Below, one piece after another: positions 1-8,021 of a DNA stretch of 53,995 bases. The stretch is from DASVAL01 sp035649575 (GTDB lineage: Bacteria > Planctomycetota > UBA1135 > UBA2386): positions 1-53,995 of the forward strand of contig DASRJH010000216.1 in the NCBI GenBank assembly GCA_035649575.1, read 5' to 3'. Made by a program: the position numbers and the translations under genes. The notes under the pieces were generated by a model. It was given only the letters and a program-made list of their open reading frames with translations, searched no databases and was not told the origin of the DNA. Each line of letters opens with the position of its first letter. The stretch's first letter is position 1.

Positions 1-2133
1 CCAATCCTCGGCGACCGGCCCGAGCACCGATTCCTCGGGGTGGCGCGCCGTGACCGGGGGGCCATCGATGCGCGGGTGGCCGACGTAGCTCATGCTCTGC
101 GAAGTGATGCCGAGCGCACGCACCTGGCCCTGCGTGAGCTCGTACTTGCCAATCAAGAATGGCTCGGTGCGGACCCGCACGACGTCCATTTCGATCAACG
201 TGCGGTGTGGATCGTAGTGCGGTTGTCCCGGGTCGTCGGACTGGCTGCCGACCACGCGTTCTCCGCCCGGAAGCAGGACCAGGACGATCGCCGTGTCGTC
301 CTCGATCGCGAGCTTCCCGTCCGCTCCGCGCACGGGGACCTTGCCCGACTGCAGGTGCGCGAACTCCTCGAACCCCGAATCGGGATCGGTTCCGAGCGGC
401 ACGAGGCCTGTGATCGGGCGCAGCTCGACCCCGGCGTAGCGTGGTGAGCTGGTGACCGCGGCGATCGCGCGATCCCAGGCGGCGCGCACTGCCGTGACCG
501 TGCGCTCGCCGACCGTGCGCGCGAACTCCGCGCGCTTCTCGACGCTGCGCAGCACACCTGCGTCGCGCGCGAAGTCCTCGAGGGCGAGGACGTGCTTCTT
601 GAGGCGGTCGCGCAGGAACAGCGCGCCGCGCTTTTCTTCGGCTGACTGATTCTCCTCCGGGGAATGGGCGGTGGAATCGCTGAGCTTGGCATCGAGCTCC
701 TGCACGGTGCTCGCGTGGATCGCACGTCGAGCGACGAGGTGGCGGGCTCGCTCGAGCCAGCGCTCGTGGTCGGCGAGGCGCTCCGGCGAGGACGGCCACA
801 GCTGCTTCTCCTCGGCGAGCAGTTCTTCGAGGTCGACGACGTCGGCGAGTCGCCAGAAGTCGGCGAGGTTCTTCTGCGCCTCGACCGCGTTCGCATCCGC
901 TTGTCGATAGAGCCCCGCGCTCGTGACGAGCCCGAGCAGCAGCGCCACGAGCACCATCGAGCCGGCGACGACCTGCACCCGATGCCGGCGCACGAATTTG
1001 CGCACCACGTAGCCGACGGAAGGCGGCCCGGCGGTCACGGGTTCGTGAGCGAGGTGCCGGCGCAGGTCCGCTGCGAAGTCCGCGACCGAGGAGTAGCGTT
1101 CGTCGCGGTGCCTGGCCATCGCCTTGCGCAGGATCCAGTCGAGGTCGCCGCGCAAGCGCGATGCGTGCGGCGCCCGCGTCTCTGTGGCTCGGATGCTCGC
1201 GAGCGGCGCTTCGGAGGAATCGATCAAGCGCTGCAATTCCACGAGCGTCGTCGATCGATACCGTTCGGGTGGGTGCGGCAGCGAACGCGTGAGGAGCTCG
1301 TAGAGCATCACGCCGAGCGAGTAGACGTCGGCGCGTGTGTCGACGTCGTGCGCGTCGCCGCGCACCTGTTCGGGGCTCATGTAGGCCGGCGTGCCGAGCA
1401 CCGAACCAGCGAGCGTTCGCACCGCGTCGCGCGCAGCGCCTTCATCGAGTACCTTCGCGAGGCCGAAGTCGATGACCTTCGGCACGCTGCGGCCGTCGAC
1501 CTCGGTCACGAGGATGTTCTGCGGCTTGAGATCGCGGTGGATCACGCCGCGCTGGTGTGCGTGGCTCACGCCTTCGCACGCCTGCAGAAACAGCTCGAGC
1601 AGCGAAGGGAGGCTCGGCGCGTGTCCTGCGACGAACGTGTGCAGCGGTTCCCCCGGCACGTACTCCATCACGAAGTGTGGTCGGCCATGGGCGTCCACGC
1701 CTGCGTCGAAGATGCGCGCGATCGCCGGGTGGTTCATGCGCGCGAGCGTCTCGCGCTCGTTGAGGAAGCGCGCCATCGCCGTGGCCGAGTAGGTGCGCGC
1801 GTGCAGCAGCTTGATCGCGACCTGGCGGCGGATCGGGTGCTGCTGCTCGGCCAGGAACACGACCCCGAACGCTCCCTCGCCGATCTGCCTCGAGAACCGG
1901 TAGGGTCCGATCGGGGCCGGCAGCGTGGCGATCGCCGGATCCGCGAGCAGACGCGCGGCGCGATCGAAGTCGGCGCGCAAGCGCTGCAGTGCGGGGCGGA
2001 ACGCTTCGTGCGCGACACAGAGTGCCGAGAAGCGCGCCTCCAGCTCGCCTGACGGCCCGAGCAGGATCTCGTTCGCGAGATCCTCGATCTCCGCGGTCAG
2101 TTCGGGGCCGGTGGCTGGATCTGGCGAGTTCAT
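1..2133 (-). CDS. Serine/threonine protein kinase with C-terminal FGE/sulfatase-modifying-like domain (3' end outside window)
   Basis: Translating the minus strand from the ATG at 2133 gives 711 uninterrupted codons that run off the left edge. A Hanks-type kinase domain covers about residues 77-340: glycine loop GEGAFGVVF (85-93), lysine K108 in VAIKLL, catalytic HRDLKPQN (D201), DFG (222-224) and a GTPAYMSPEQ activation segment. A single membrane segment follows (about 385-405), then a coiled region. From about residue 640 there is a start typical of formylglycine-generating-enzyme-like domains (FLIGKYELTQGQVRAL). The kinase should be cytoplasmic with an extracytoplasmic C-terminus. It is the last of three minus-strand genes after an ECF sigma factor and a diiron protein; sigma-kinase neighbours are common in planctomycetes. 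The kinase assignment is firm. The FGE-like domain is incomplete here, so its function cannot be judged. Confidence 0.9.
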   Translation of the reverse strand, partial: MNSPDPATGPELTAEIEDLANEILLGPSGELEARFSALCVAHEAFRPALQRLRADFDRAARLLADPAIATLPAPIGPYRFSRQIGEGAFGVVFLAEQQHPIRRQVAIKLLHARTYSATAMARFLNERETLARMNHPAIARIFDAGVDAHGRPHFVMEYVPGEPLHTFVAGHAPSLPSLLELFLQACEGVSHAHQRGVIHRDLKPQNILVTEVDGRSVPKVIDFGLAKVLDEGAARDAVRTLAGSVLGTPAYMSPEQVRGDAHDVDTRADVYSLGVMLYELLTRSLPHPPERYRSTTLVELQRLIDSSEAPLASIRATETRAPHASRLRGDLDWILRKAMARHRDERYSSVADFAADLRRHLAHEPVTAGPPSVGYVVRKFVRRHRVQVVAGSMVLVALLLGLVTSAGLYRQADANAVEAQKNLADFWRLADVVDLEELLAEEKQLWPSSPERLADHERWLERARHLVARRAIHASTVQELDAKLSDSTAHSPEENQSAEEKRGALFLRDRLKKHVLALEDFARDAGVLRSVEKRAEFARTVGERTVTAVRAAWDRAIAAVTSSPRYAGVELRPITGLVPLGTDPDSGFEEFAHLQSGKVPVRGADGKLAIEDDTAIVLVLLPGGERVVGSQSDDPGQPHYDPHRTLIEMDVVRVRTEPFLIGKYELTQGQVRALGITSQSMSYVGHPRIDGPPVTARHPEESVLGPVAEDW

Positions 2134-2214
2134 GGCGATGGTCGGCCGCCGGCGAGCGGCGCGCAGGATAACACGGCGTCGGGCACGACCGCGACGCCGT
2201 GAGGATCGCCGCGA

Positions 2215-3123
2215 TCAGCAGAAGGCCGGCGCGACGCTCTCGACGCGCGCGCGCAGGTTGCCGCCGAGCGCGCCGAGCGTGGCGAGGAACTTCGGGTGCG
2301 TCATGCCCGAGCCGAGATACGTCCAGCGCAGTGCCTGGTGTTGCACGGCCAGGAAGCGTTCGGTGCCCGCCGCGTCGAGCCGGCGTCCGATCAGGCGCTG
2401 CAGCGTGTCGAGGTCGAAGCGCGCCTGCTGGGCGAGTCCCTCGTCGAAGAACTGGCCGATCTTCAGGTACCCCTCGACCGCCTCGACGTGCTGGGCCGCG
2501 GTGCGTTCGGCGGCGAGCTGCCGCACGATCAGCGTGTCCATCTTGGCGTGCTGGGCTTCTTCCATCCAATGGTGCCGCAGCAGGCTGCTGAAGCGTTCGT
2601 CGAGCGCGCCGTCGGTCTGGACGCTGTCGAGGTAGTGGCGCTGCGTCATCCACTCGATCTGCAGGGTCAGCAGCGCGATGGACAGCGGATCGTGCGCGAG
2701 CACGGCCGACGCGATTGCCGAGGGCGGACCGATCACGTCGCACGTGTGCCCGAAGTCGTCCCGGAAGCGACGCTGGAATCGCTTGAACAGATGGATGTGC
2801 TTGGCCTCTTCCTCGGCGAAACCGAGCAGCGCGCGCGTGCGGTGATCGTCGCCGCCGAGGTCGGGCCGAGCGTGGTCGACCACGAAGGGCAGGATGAACT
2901 CCTCGCAGACGCCGAACATGTACAGATAGCCGTGACCACGGATGTGGTTGAGGCAGAGCTGTTCTTTCTGGTCGAGGAACGCGAGCTTGCGCGTGCGGGC
3001 CAGCGACTCGGGCAGGAACTCGCGCCGGAAGTCGAAACGGTGTTCGTCAGCGAGGATGTCTTCGATGCGCCAGTTCACCTTCTCGGATGAAGTCAGGATC
3101 TCGGGCCACGTGAAAGTCGTCAT
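2215..3123 (-). CDS. Ferritin-like diiron protein, function unknown
   Basis: A 302-residue soluble protein starting MTTFTWPEIL. It shows the helical diiron pattern of the ferritin-like superfamily: a glutamate in KEQLCLNHI, an EExxH motif in FAEEEAKHIHLF, a further glutamate in LQIEWMTQRHY and a second EExxH in HHWMEEAQHAKMD. This suggests a carboxylate-bridged di-iron oxidase or oxygenase, distantly like the AurF-type N-oxygenases, but the substrate cannot be read from sequence. The frame stays open upstream to 3960, but that extension covers the sigma-factor region in another frame and has no recognisable content, so the ATG at 3123 is preferred. It lies between the ECF sigma factor and the kinase on the same strand and may be co-transcribed with them. 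Confidence 0.8.
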   Translation of the reverse strand: MTTFTWPEILTSSEKVNWRIEDILADEHRFDFRREFLPESLARTRKLAFLDQKEQLCLNHIRGHGYLYMFGVCEEFILPFVVDHARPDLGGDDHRTRALLGFAEEEAKHIHLFKRFQRRFRDDFGHTCDVIGPPSAIASAVLAHDPLSIALLTLQIEWMTQRHYLDSVQTDGALDERFSSLLRHHWMEEAQHAKMDTLIVRQLAAERTAAQHVEAVEGYLKIGQFFDEGLAQQARFDLDTLQRLIGRRLDAAGTERFLAVQHQALRWTYLGSGMTHPKFLATLGALGGNLRARVESVAPAFC

Positions 3124-3210
3124 GTCTTGTCTCCGTCGGATGGGCCACTGCGAAGTGGCCGGGAAAGCGTTTGTCCCGAGGGAGGATGGACGCGGACGTT
3201 TCGTGACGGT

Positions 3211-3242
3211 GAATCCTGCTGGGAATCCTGCTGGGAATCCCG
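3211..3242. repeat. Short 12-bp tandem repeat between sigma factor and diiron gene
   Basis: The 12-mer gaatcctgctgg occurs twice in tandem (3211-3222 and 3223-3234), followed by a partial third copy (gaatcccgct). It lies directly after the stop codon of the sigma factor gene. No function is evident; it could be simple slippage. Confidence 0.6.
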
Positions 3243-3818
3243 CTATTCGTCGCCGAGTGCGGCACCGACGGCGGCCATGGCTCGCACGAGCAGCTGCCGC
3301 ACCGCGACTTCGCTCTTGCCGAGCCGCTCGGCGATCACGGCGTGCGGCAGACCGACGATCCGCGCGAGCGTCAACACTTCGCGCTGTGGCTCGGTGAGCC
3401 GATCGATGGCGGCCTCGAGGCGCTGCAGCTCTTCCTTGGCCGTCGCGATCCGGCTCGGGGAAGCGAGATCGGCCAGGGCCTCGCCGAACGCCGCCGATGC
3501 CGGTTGCACCTCGCGATCGGGCGCGCGTTTCGCGGCGCCATGGAACCGCTGCTTCTCGAGGATCTTGTGCAGCGCCGCCTGGAACAACCAGGCCCGGAAC
3601 TCGATCTCGCCGCGCCACTCGAAGTCCGGCTGTTGGAGCAGTTCGCGCACGGTCGATTGCACGATGTCGAGCGTGTCCTCGCGCGCCCGCAACTGCGGAC
3701 CCAGGCGCAGGTGCACGAACCGCTGCAAGCGCGGCAGGTAGGCGCGCAGCACTTCCTCGATCGCCACGGGATCGCCGCGCGTTGCGGATTGGATCGACGA
3801 TTGGCTGGGGGCGGACAC
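3243..3818 (-). CDS. ECF-type RNA polymerase sigma factor
   Basis: About 191 residues from a GTG at 3818. Region 2 is visible from about residue 20 (AIEEVLRAYLPRLQRFVHLR, then DTLDIVQSTVREL and FRAWLFQAALHKIL). Region 4 is at about 130-185 (LTEPQREVLTLAR, then a helix-turn-helix GLPHAVIAERLGKSEVAVRQ). Length and style fit the short planctomycete-specific sigma-70 subgroup. The frame is open to an ATG at 3989, but those extra 57 residues have no family match and would run across the start of the divergent methyltransferase gene. It probably directs transcription in response to a signal relayed by the kinase downstream. That link is inferred from neighbourhood only; no anti-sigma factor is seen. 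Confidence 0.87.
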   Translation of the reverse strand: MSAPSQSSIQSATRGDPVAIEEVLRAYLPRLQRFVHLRLGPQLRAREDTLDIVQSTVRELLQQPDFEWRGEIEFRAWLFQAALHKILEKQRFHGAAKRAPDREVQPASAAFGEALADLASPSRIATAKEELQRLEAAIDRLTEPQREVLTLARIVGLPHAVIAERLGKSEVAVRQLLVRAMAAVGAALGDE

Positions 3819-3971
3819 GGCGTGGGCATCGTATCCGCTGTCGCTGCAGGAGCACGGAGAGGCGGCGCGAGCAGCCGGAGAGGGAACGTCGCGAATCCGC
3901 GTCACATCGGCTTCGCCAGGATCCTCCTCGAGCAGTGCTCGACCACGGGCACACGAACAAACCCCGATGCC

Positions 3972-3977
3972 AAGGAG
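3972..3977 (+). promoter_or_regulatory. Shine-Dalgarno AAGGAG deciding the methyltransferase start
   Basis: AAGGAG lies 1 nt before an ATG at 3979 and 10 nt before an ATG at 3988. The first spacing is too short for initiation, so 3988 is the better start. Confidence 0.5.
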
Positions 3978-3987
3978 CATGTCTGCC

Positions 3988-4824
3988 ATGACCGTGTCCG
4001 CGACCTCATCACAACCATCCGTCCCCGATCTCGCCGCCGTGAAGAACCGCCAGATGGCCTCGTGGGCCAGCGGCGACTATGCGGTGGTCGGAACCACGCT
4101 GCAGATCGTCGGCGAGCTGCTCGCCGAGGCCTGTGACCTTCGATGGGACGAGAAGGTCCTCGACGTGGCGGCCGGCAACGGCAACGCGACACTGGCCGCG
4201 GCCCGCCGGGGCTCGAAGGTAACCTCCACCGACTACGTGGCCGATCTGCTCGAACGCGGTGCCGAACGGGCCGCTGCGGAGCGTCTGGAGGTGACGTTCG
4301 AGGTCGCCGACGCGGAGAAGCTGCCCTACGCGGACGCGAGCTTCGACGCGGTGGTGTCCACGTTCGGCGTGATGTTCGCACCCGACCACGCGGCTTCAGC
4401 GGCCGAGCTCGCAAGGGTCTGCCGCCCCGGCGGTCGCATCGGTCTCGCGAACTGGACGCCCGAGAGTCTCGTCGGCCAGATGTTCAAGATCCTCGGCCGG
4501 CATCTGCCGCCGCCGAAGGGCCTGCAGTCGCCGGCGCTCTGGGGCGTCGAGGCGCACCTGCGTTCGCTGTTCGGCCGCGATGCCGCTGCGATTGCCGTGA
4601 CGCCGCGGAAGTTCAACTTCCGGTATCGGTCGGCCGCGCACTTCATCGAGGTCTTCCGCAACTGGTATGGACCGGTGCACAAGGCGTTCGCCGCTCTGCC
4701 CGCCGAGAACGCACGCGCGTTGGAGCGCGAGCTGACCGAGTTGCTCGACAGCAAGAACGTCGCGGGTCCGGCTTCGCTGGTCGTGCCGAGTGAGTATCTC
4801 GAAGTCGTCATCACGCGCCGTTGA
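3988..4824 (+). CDS. Class I SAM-dependent methyltransferase (UbiE-like)
   Basis: 278 residues from the ATG at 3988. The Rossmann-fold motif I is VLDVAAGNGNATLAAA (about 57-72), motif II is STDYVADLLERG, and a post-motif segment reads EKLPYADASFDAVVSTFGVMF with ARVCRPGGRIGLANW following. These are the hallmarks of Methyltransf_11/UbiE-type small-molecule methyltransferases. The C-terminal half has no substrate-specific signature, so the acceptor is unknown. It is transcribed divergently from the sigma factor with about 170 bp between the two starts. There is no obvious partner downstream: the next gene is an exported protein 145 bp away. Confidence 0.88.
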   Translation: MTVSATSSQPSVPDLAAVKNRQMASWASGDYAVVGTTLQIVGELLAEACDLRWDEKVLDVAAGNGNATLAAARRGSKVTSTDYVADLLERGAERAAAERLEVTFEVADAEKLPYADASFDAVVSTFGVMFAPDHAASAAELARVCRPGGRIGLANWTPESLVGQMFKILGRHLPPPKGLQSPALWGVEAHLRSLFGRDAAAIAVTPRKFNFRYRSAAHFIEVFRNWYGPVHKAFAALPAENARALERELTELLDSKNVAGPASLVVPSEYLEVVITRR

Positions 4825-4969
4825 TCCAGGTCGGCGCGGCGCCGCTCGGTGGATCCGCGGTCGCGAGGAGAACTGCCGGGCGTGTGGGGCCGGGCTGGCG
4901 CCTGGACAGGGCGCCGCTGTCTCTGTCTTCTCTGGCTCCCCCCTTTCCACCTGACCGGACCTGCCAACC

Positions 4970-5938
4970 ATGATCCACCGTTCTCTCCTCGCGACGTGCC
5001 TGCTCAGTCCACTGCTGTCCGCGCAGACGCCGCCGTGCATATCGCTCAACGACGCCAACACCACCGTCGGCACCACCCTCACGGCCTTCGGCTTCGGCGG
5101 CCCCGGCGTCTACGCCTGGCAGTTCACGCCGGGCACGACGCTCGTGCTCATGGCGGCCCAGATCTTCACGAACAGCACGCCGTTCGGATCGCCGCGCGGC
5201 TACATGACACTCGAGATCTGGGACACCAACTTCATCTTCCTGCCGCAGTCGAGACTTGGCGGCGGCACCTGGCAGAACCAACCGACCAACGTCCCCTTCT
5301 GGCAGGGGGCGAGCCTCGATCAGCCCGTCGTGCTCAATGCCTCGCAGACCTACTGGCTCGTCTGGAGGGAGTCGGGCGGCAATCGGCTGCCGTATGAACC
5401 GGGCGGCACCGCGGTCACCACTGCGATGTTCACGGGCGGCGCGTGGATCACGCAGGCGACGTCGGCAGCGCCGAAGTGGCGCGGCTTCTGTTCCCTGCTC
5501 GATGCGGCGAACGTGACGCCGGTCGGGTTCGGTTGCGCGTCGTCGCTGGGGCGCACTCCCGCTGAGTTCACGAACCATGCGCCGTCGATCGGCAACGGGA
5601 TCTTCCAGTTCGAAGGCACGGGATTCCCGCCGGGCAGCATCGGACTCGCGCTGCTGGGCACGGACCCTTTCTGGGTCAGCATCCCGATTCCCGTGACACC
5701 GGGCTGTGATCTGCACACGGATGTGTTGGTGACGGGCACCGTGCTCGTGGGAACCGGCAACGAGCAGGCGCTGCACACGACAGGTGCGAGCGGCCACACG
5801 TGGTTCGACCTGCCGATCCCCGCCAATCCGGCGCTGGCCGGCATGGTGATCGGGTCGCAGTTTGCCGTGATCGACGCGGGCAGCACGGCGCCGCTGCCGT
5901 TGGTCTTCTCGAACGGGCTGCGGATCTCTCTCTTCTGA
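4970..5938 (+). CDS. Exported beta-rich protein with planctomycete-type C-terminal domain
   Basis: 322 residues with a short signal peptide (MIHRSLLATCLLSPLLSAQ, cleavage near AQ). The mature part is rich in T, G, P, F and W and is predicted to be all-beta. The N-terminal half (FTPGTTLVLMAAQIF ... ASQTYWLVW) resembles the jelly-roll module seen again in the protein at 8018. The C-terminal part (GCDLHTDVLV ... LPIPANPALAGMVIGSQF ... FSNGLRISLF) is the terminal domain found in large paralogous families of some planctomycetes. Likely secreted or cell-surface; function unknown. The related 8018 gene and the fragment at 28290 show that this family is multicopy in the window. Confidence 0.85.
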   Translation: MIHRSLLATCLLSPLLSAQTPPCISLNDANTTVGTTLTAFGFGGPGVYAWQFTPGTTLVLMAAQIFTNSTPFGSPRGYMTLEIWDTNFIFLPQSRLGGGTWQNQPTNVPFWQGASLDQPVVLNASQTYWLVWRESGGNRLPYEPGGTAVTTAMFTGGAWITQATSAAPKWRGFCSLLDAANVTPVGFGCASSLGRTPAEFTNHAPSIGNGIFQFEGTGFPPGSIGLALLGTDPFWVSIPIPVTPGCDLHTDVLVTGTVLVGTGNEQALHTTGASGHTWFDLPIPANPALAGMVIGSQFAVIDAGSTAPLPLVFSNGLRISLF

Positions 5939-6162
5939 TCCGGGTCGCGCGCGCCGCAGTCCAAGAACGAGCGCCATCGCCCCGGCGCTGCAAACACGAA
6001 CACGGTGGCGATGGCAACGGTCGGTCGCTGATGGCTGTGTCGTCTCAAGGCGCAATACGCAGCACGCGCATTGGCAACATGCCGGGCAATCTGTGACGCC
6101 TTGCTGCAATCCGAGTTCATTGGGATACTCTCTGCCAATGCCGGCCCTGAAGGAGGCCCCCA

Positions 6163-6984
6163 ATGCTCGCTCGCCTGGCCACGCTATCTGTGCTCCTATT
6201 GGGAGCATGTGACAGCAAGGTCACTTCCTCCGCCGTCGACCCTGACCTGCTGAAGCGTCTCGAAACGGTCCAAGACTGCTTTCCCACGCTGTATCCGAAA
6301 GCTCAGGCGCTGTTGGACCTCGCCGAAACCTGGCGGCTCGACAGCGGCGAAGTGATTCCCGATCCGGCGGGTCTCACCTGGACCGTGCAGACCGATGGCT
6401 CGACCATCAGCACGATCGTGGCCACGCTCGTGTCCGGCGATTGCACGCTGGAGATGCTGATCAGGTTCTACAGTCCGACCGGCGTCGCGCAGGGCCTCGA
6501 TCTGTTTGGCGCAACGTCGCTGGCCGACGCGATCGACCGGGCCGCCACCCAACTGGCGGTCCTGTACCCCAACGTCGACAAGTTCATGGTTGGCGACTGG
6601 ATCTTGTCGGGGCCGGGCATCTCGGGCACGGGCGCTCTGACGGGCATCATTGGCGGATCGACGAACCAGAACGAGCTCGAGGAGCTGCGCACGACCACTG
6701 CAACGCCAGTTGGTGGCCCGCCGCCGAACGCCGACTCGATGGTCATCGACGTCGGACCACCCGAGTGCTCACTGACGTTCAACACGACGAGCCTGCAGAC
6801 CGACACGGATCCGACGCAGCAGTATCCGATCGGCGTGATCAACGTGACCATCGTCGGTCCCGAGGCCACGGTCACCGCGACCATCACGTTCGACGACACG
6901 GTCATTGCGCGGATCGCCGTGACGGACGTCCCCGGGCGGTTCGACTTCAACCTCGAAACGCAGTCATTGACCTACGTCCCGTGA
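6163..6984 (+). CDS. Predicted lipoprotein of unknown function
   Basis: 273 residues. The signal peptide ends in a lipobox (LLLGAC, cysteine at residue 18), so the protein should be lipid-anchored. The rest is soluble and beta-rich toward the end (TVTIVGPEATVTATITF). No family recognised. A good Shine-Dalgarno (GGAGG in gaaggaggcccccaatg) precedes the ATG by 7-8 nt and fixes the start. The next gene begins 7 nt after its stop and is also a lipoprotein with a barrel-like end, so the two are probably an operon and may act together at the outer envelope. Confidence 0.8.
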   Translation: MLARLATLSVLLLGACDSKVTSSAVDPDLLKRLETVQDCFPTLYPKAQALLDLAETWRLDSGEVIPDPAGLTWTVQTDGSTISTIVATLVSGDCTLEMLIRFYSPTGVAQGLDLFGATSLADAIDRAATQLAVLYPNVDKFMVGDWILSGPGISGTGALTGIIGGSTNQNELEELRTTTATPVGGPPPNADSMVIDVGPPECSLTFNTTSLQTDTDPTQQYPIGVINVTIVGPEATVTATITFDDTVIARIAVTDVPGRFDFNLETQSLTYVP

Positions 6985-6991
6985 TCCATCC

Positions 6992-7765
6992 ATGAGACCC
7001 ATGAGATTCCACTCTCTCTCCTTGGGGGCTGCACTGCTGATCCTCGCGAGTTGCCAGCAGTTCAAAGTCGCGGGGCAGGTCGGATACGCGCAACTGGCGC
7101 TCGATGGCGAGCTCGGTTTCGCCGCAGGCAGCACGACGACGGACATCGGCCAGGACGTCACGACCGCGTTCGGCCTCGGCGACGATCAGGGCCTGCCCTA
7201 CGGCCGGTTCAATTTCGACATGGGAGTGCCGACGTTCACGGTGTCCGCGTTCGTGTTCGAGGAAGAAGGCACCGGCACGCTCGCGAAGAACTTCGGCGGC
7301 AACCCGCTGCTGAGTGCCGGTGCGAACGTCAACACGGACTTCGAGCTGTCGAATGCCAAGGCATCGCTCGTGTTCGACATCTCGCTGGGGCCCGTGACGA
7401 TCTCGCCAGGCCTCGCCGCGGACTACTTCGATTTCAACTTCCAGGTGACCCAGGTGAACGGACTCGCCTCGGAGGTCGTCGAGCTCGAGGCGCCCGTGCC
7501 GATCGGGATCTTGCGCGCCGCGGCCGACATCGGGATCTTCAGCGGCATGGCGGAGGTCGGCTACATGGAAGCCGACATCGACGAACTGGAGGCGAAGCTG
7601 CTCGACATCGACGCGATGCTGACGGTGCACGCGACCGAGGTGCTCGATCTGTGGGTGGGTTACCGCTACCTCGCGATCGACGGGGACGGGCTCATCGACA
7701 ACGACACGTTCCTGTCGGACATCAAGATCGACGGCATCGTCTTCGGCGGCGGCGTTCGCTTCTGA
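6992..7765 (+). CDS. Outer-membrane beta-barrel-like lipoprotein
   Basis: 257 residues. The signal peptide has a lipobox-like end (ILASCQQF). The mature protein alternates short amphipathic strands (VGYAQLALDGELGFAAG, LVFDISLGPVTISPGLAADY, LDLWVGYRYLAIDG) and ends in FGGGVRF, with the terminal phenylalanine typical of outer-membrane barrels. An ATG at 7001 is an alternative start giving a more compact signal peptide. It follows the 6163 lipoprotein by 7 nt, suggesting translational coupling. Its role is unknown; a small porin-like or structural barrel is the best guess. Confidence 0.75.
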   Translation: MRPMRFHSLSLGAALLILASCQQFKVAGQVGYAQLALDGELGFAAGSTTTDIGQDVTTAFGLGDDQGLPYGRFNFDMGVPTFTVSAFVFEEEGTGTLAKNFGGNPLLSAGANVNTDFELSNAKASLVFDISLGPVTISPGLAADYFDFNFQVTQVNGLASEVVELEAPVPIGILRAAADIGIFSGMAEVGYMEADIDELEAKLLDIDAMLTVHATEVLDLWVGYRYLAIDGDGLIDNDTFLSDIKIDGIVFGGGVRF

Positions 7766-7994
7766 CCCGCCCCGGCTCGGCCGAGCGCCGCCGCACCGCT
7801 CCCGAACCTTCGCGCCCCCGAGGCCGCCGGCTGCCGGCGACGTCCAGGGTGCGGCCGCCTGACACGCGCGGCGCCCCGGTTACGTTTCGGCGAAGGCTCC
7901 GTGTGAATTCTCGGCCATTCGGTCGGGCCTGAAGCAGCGGCCTTTGACCCTTGCTAATCTCCCGGGGTCCCTCGTGTCCGCGCACCTCCCTCCC

Positions 7995-8021
7995 ATGAAA
8001 ACTGACTCCGAGGTCCCATGA
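7995..8021 (+). promoter_or_regulatory. Eight-codon upstream ORF overlapping the next start codon
   Basis: An ATG at 7995 opens an eight-codon frame (MKTDSEVP) whose TGA stop overlaps the ATG of the 8018 gene in an ATGA arrangement. It could be a coupling leader peptide or chance. The rest of the 7766-8017 gap is GC-rich and holds no other recognisable gene; a TAATCT at about 7953 could serve as a -10 element but lacks a clear -35. Confidence 0.3.

Noticed and set aside
2215..3960. A single 581-residue protein joining the diiron domain to upstream sequence
   Set aside because: The upstream part lies over the sigma factor in another frame and lacks any recognisable content; the ATG at 3123 fits the domain start.
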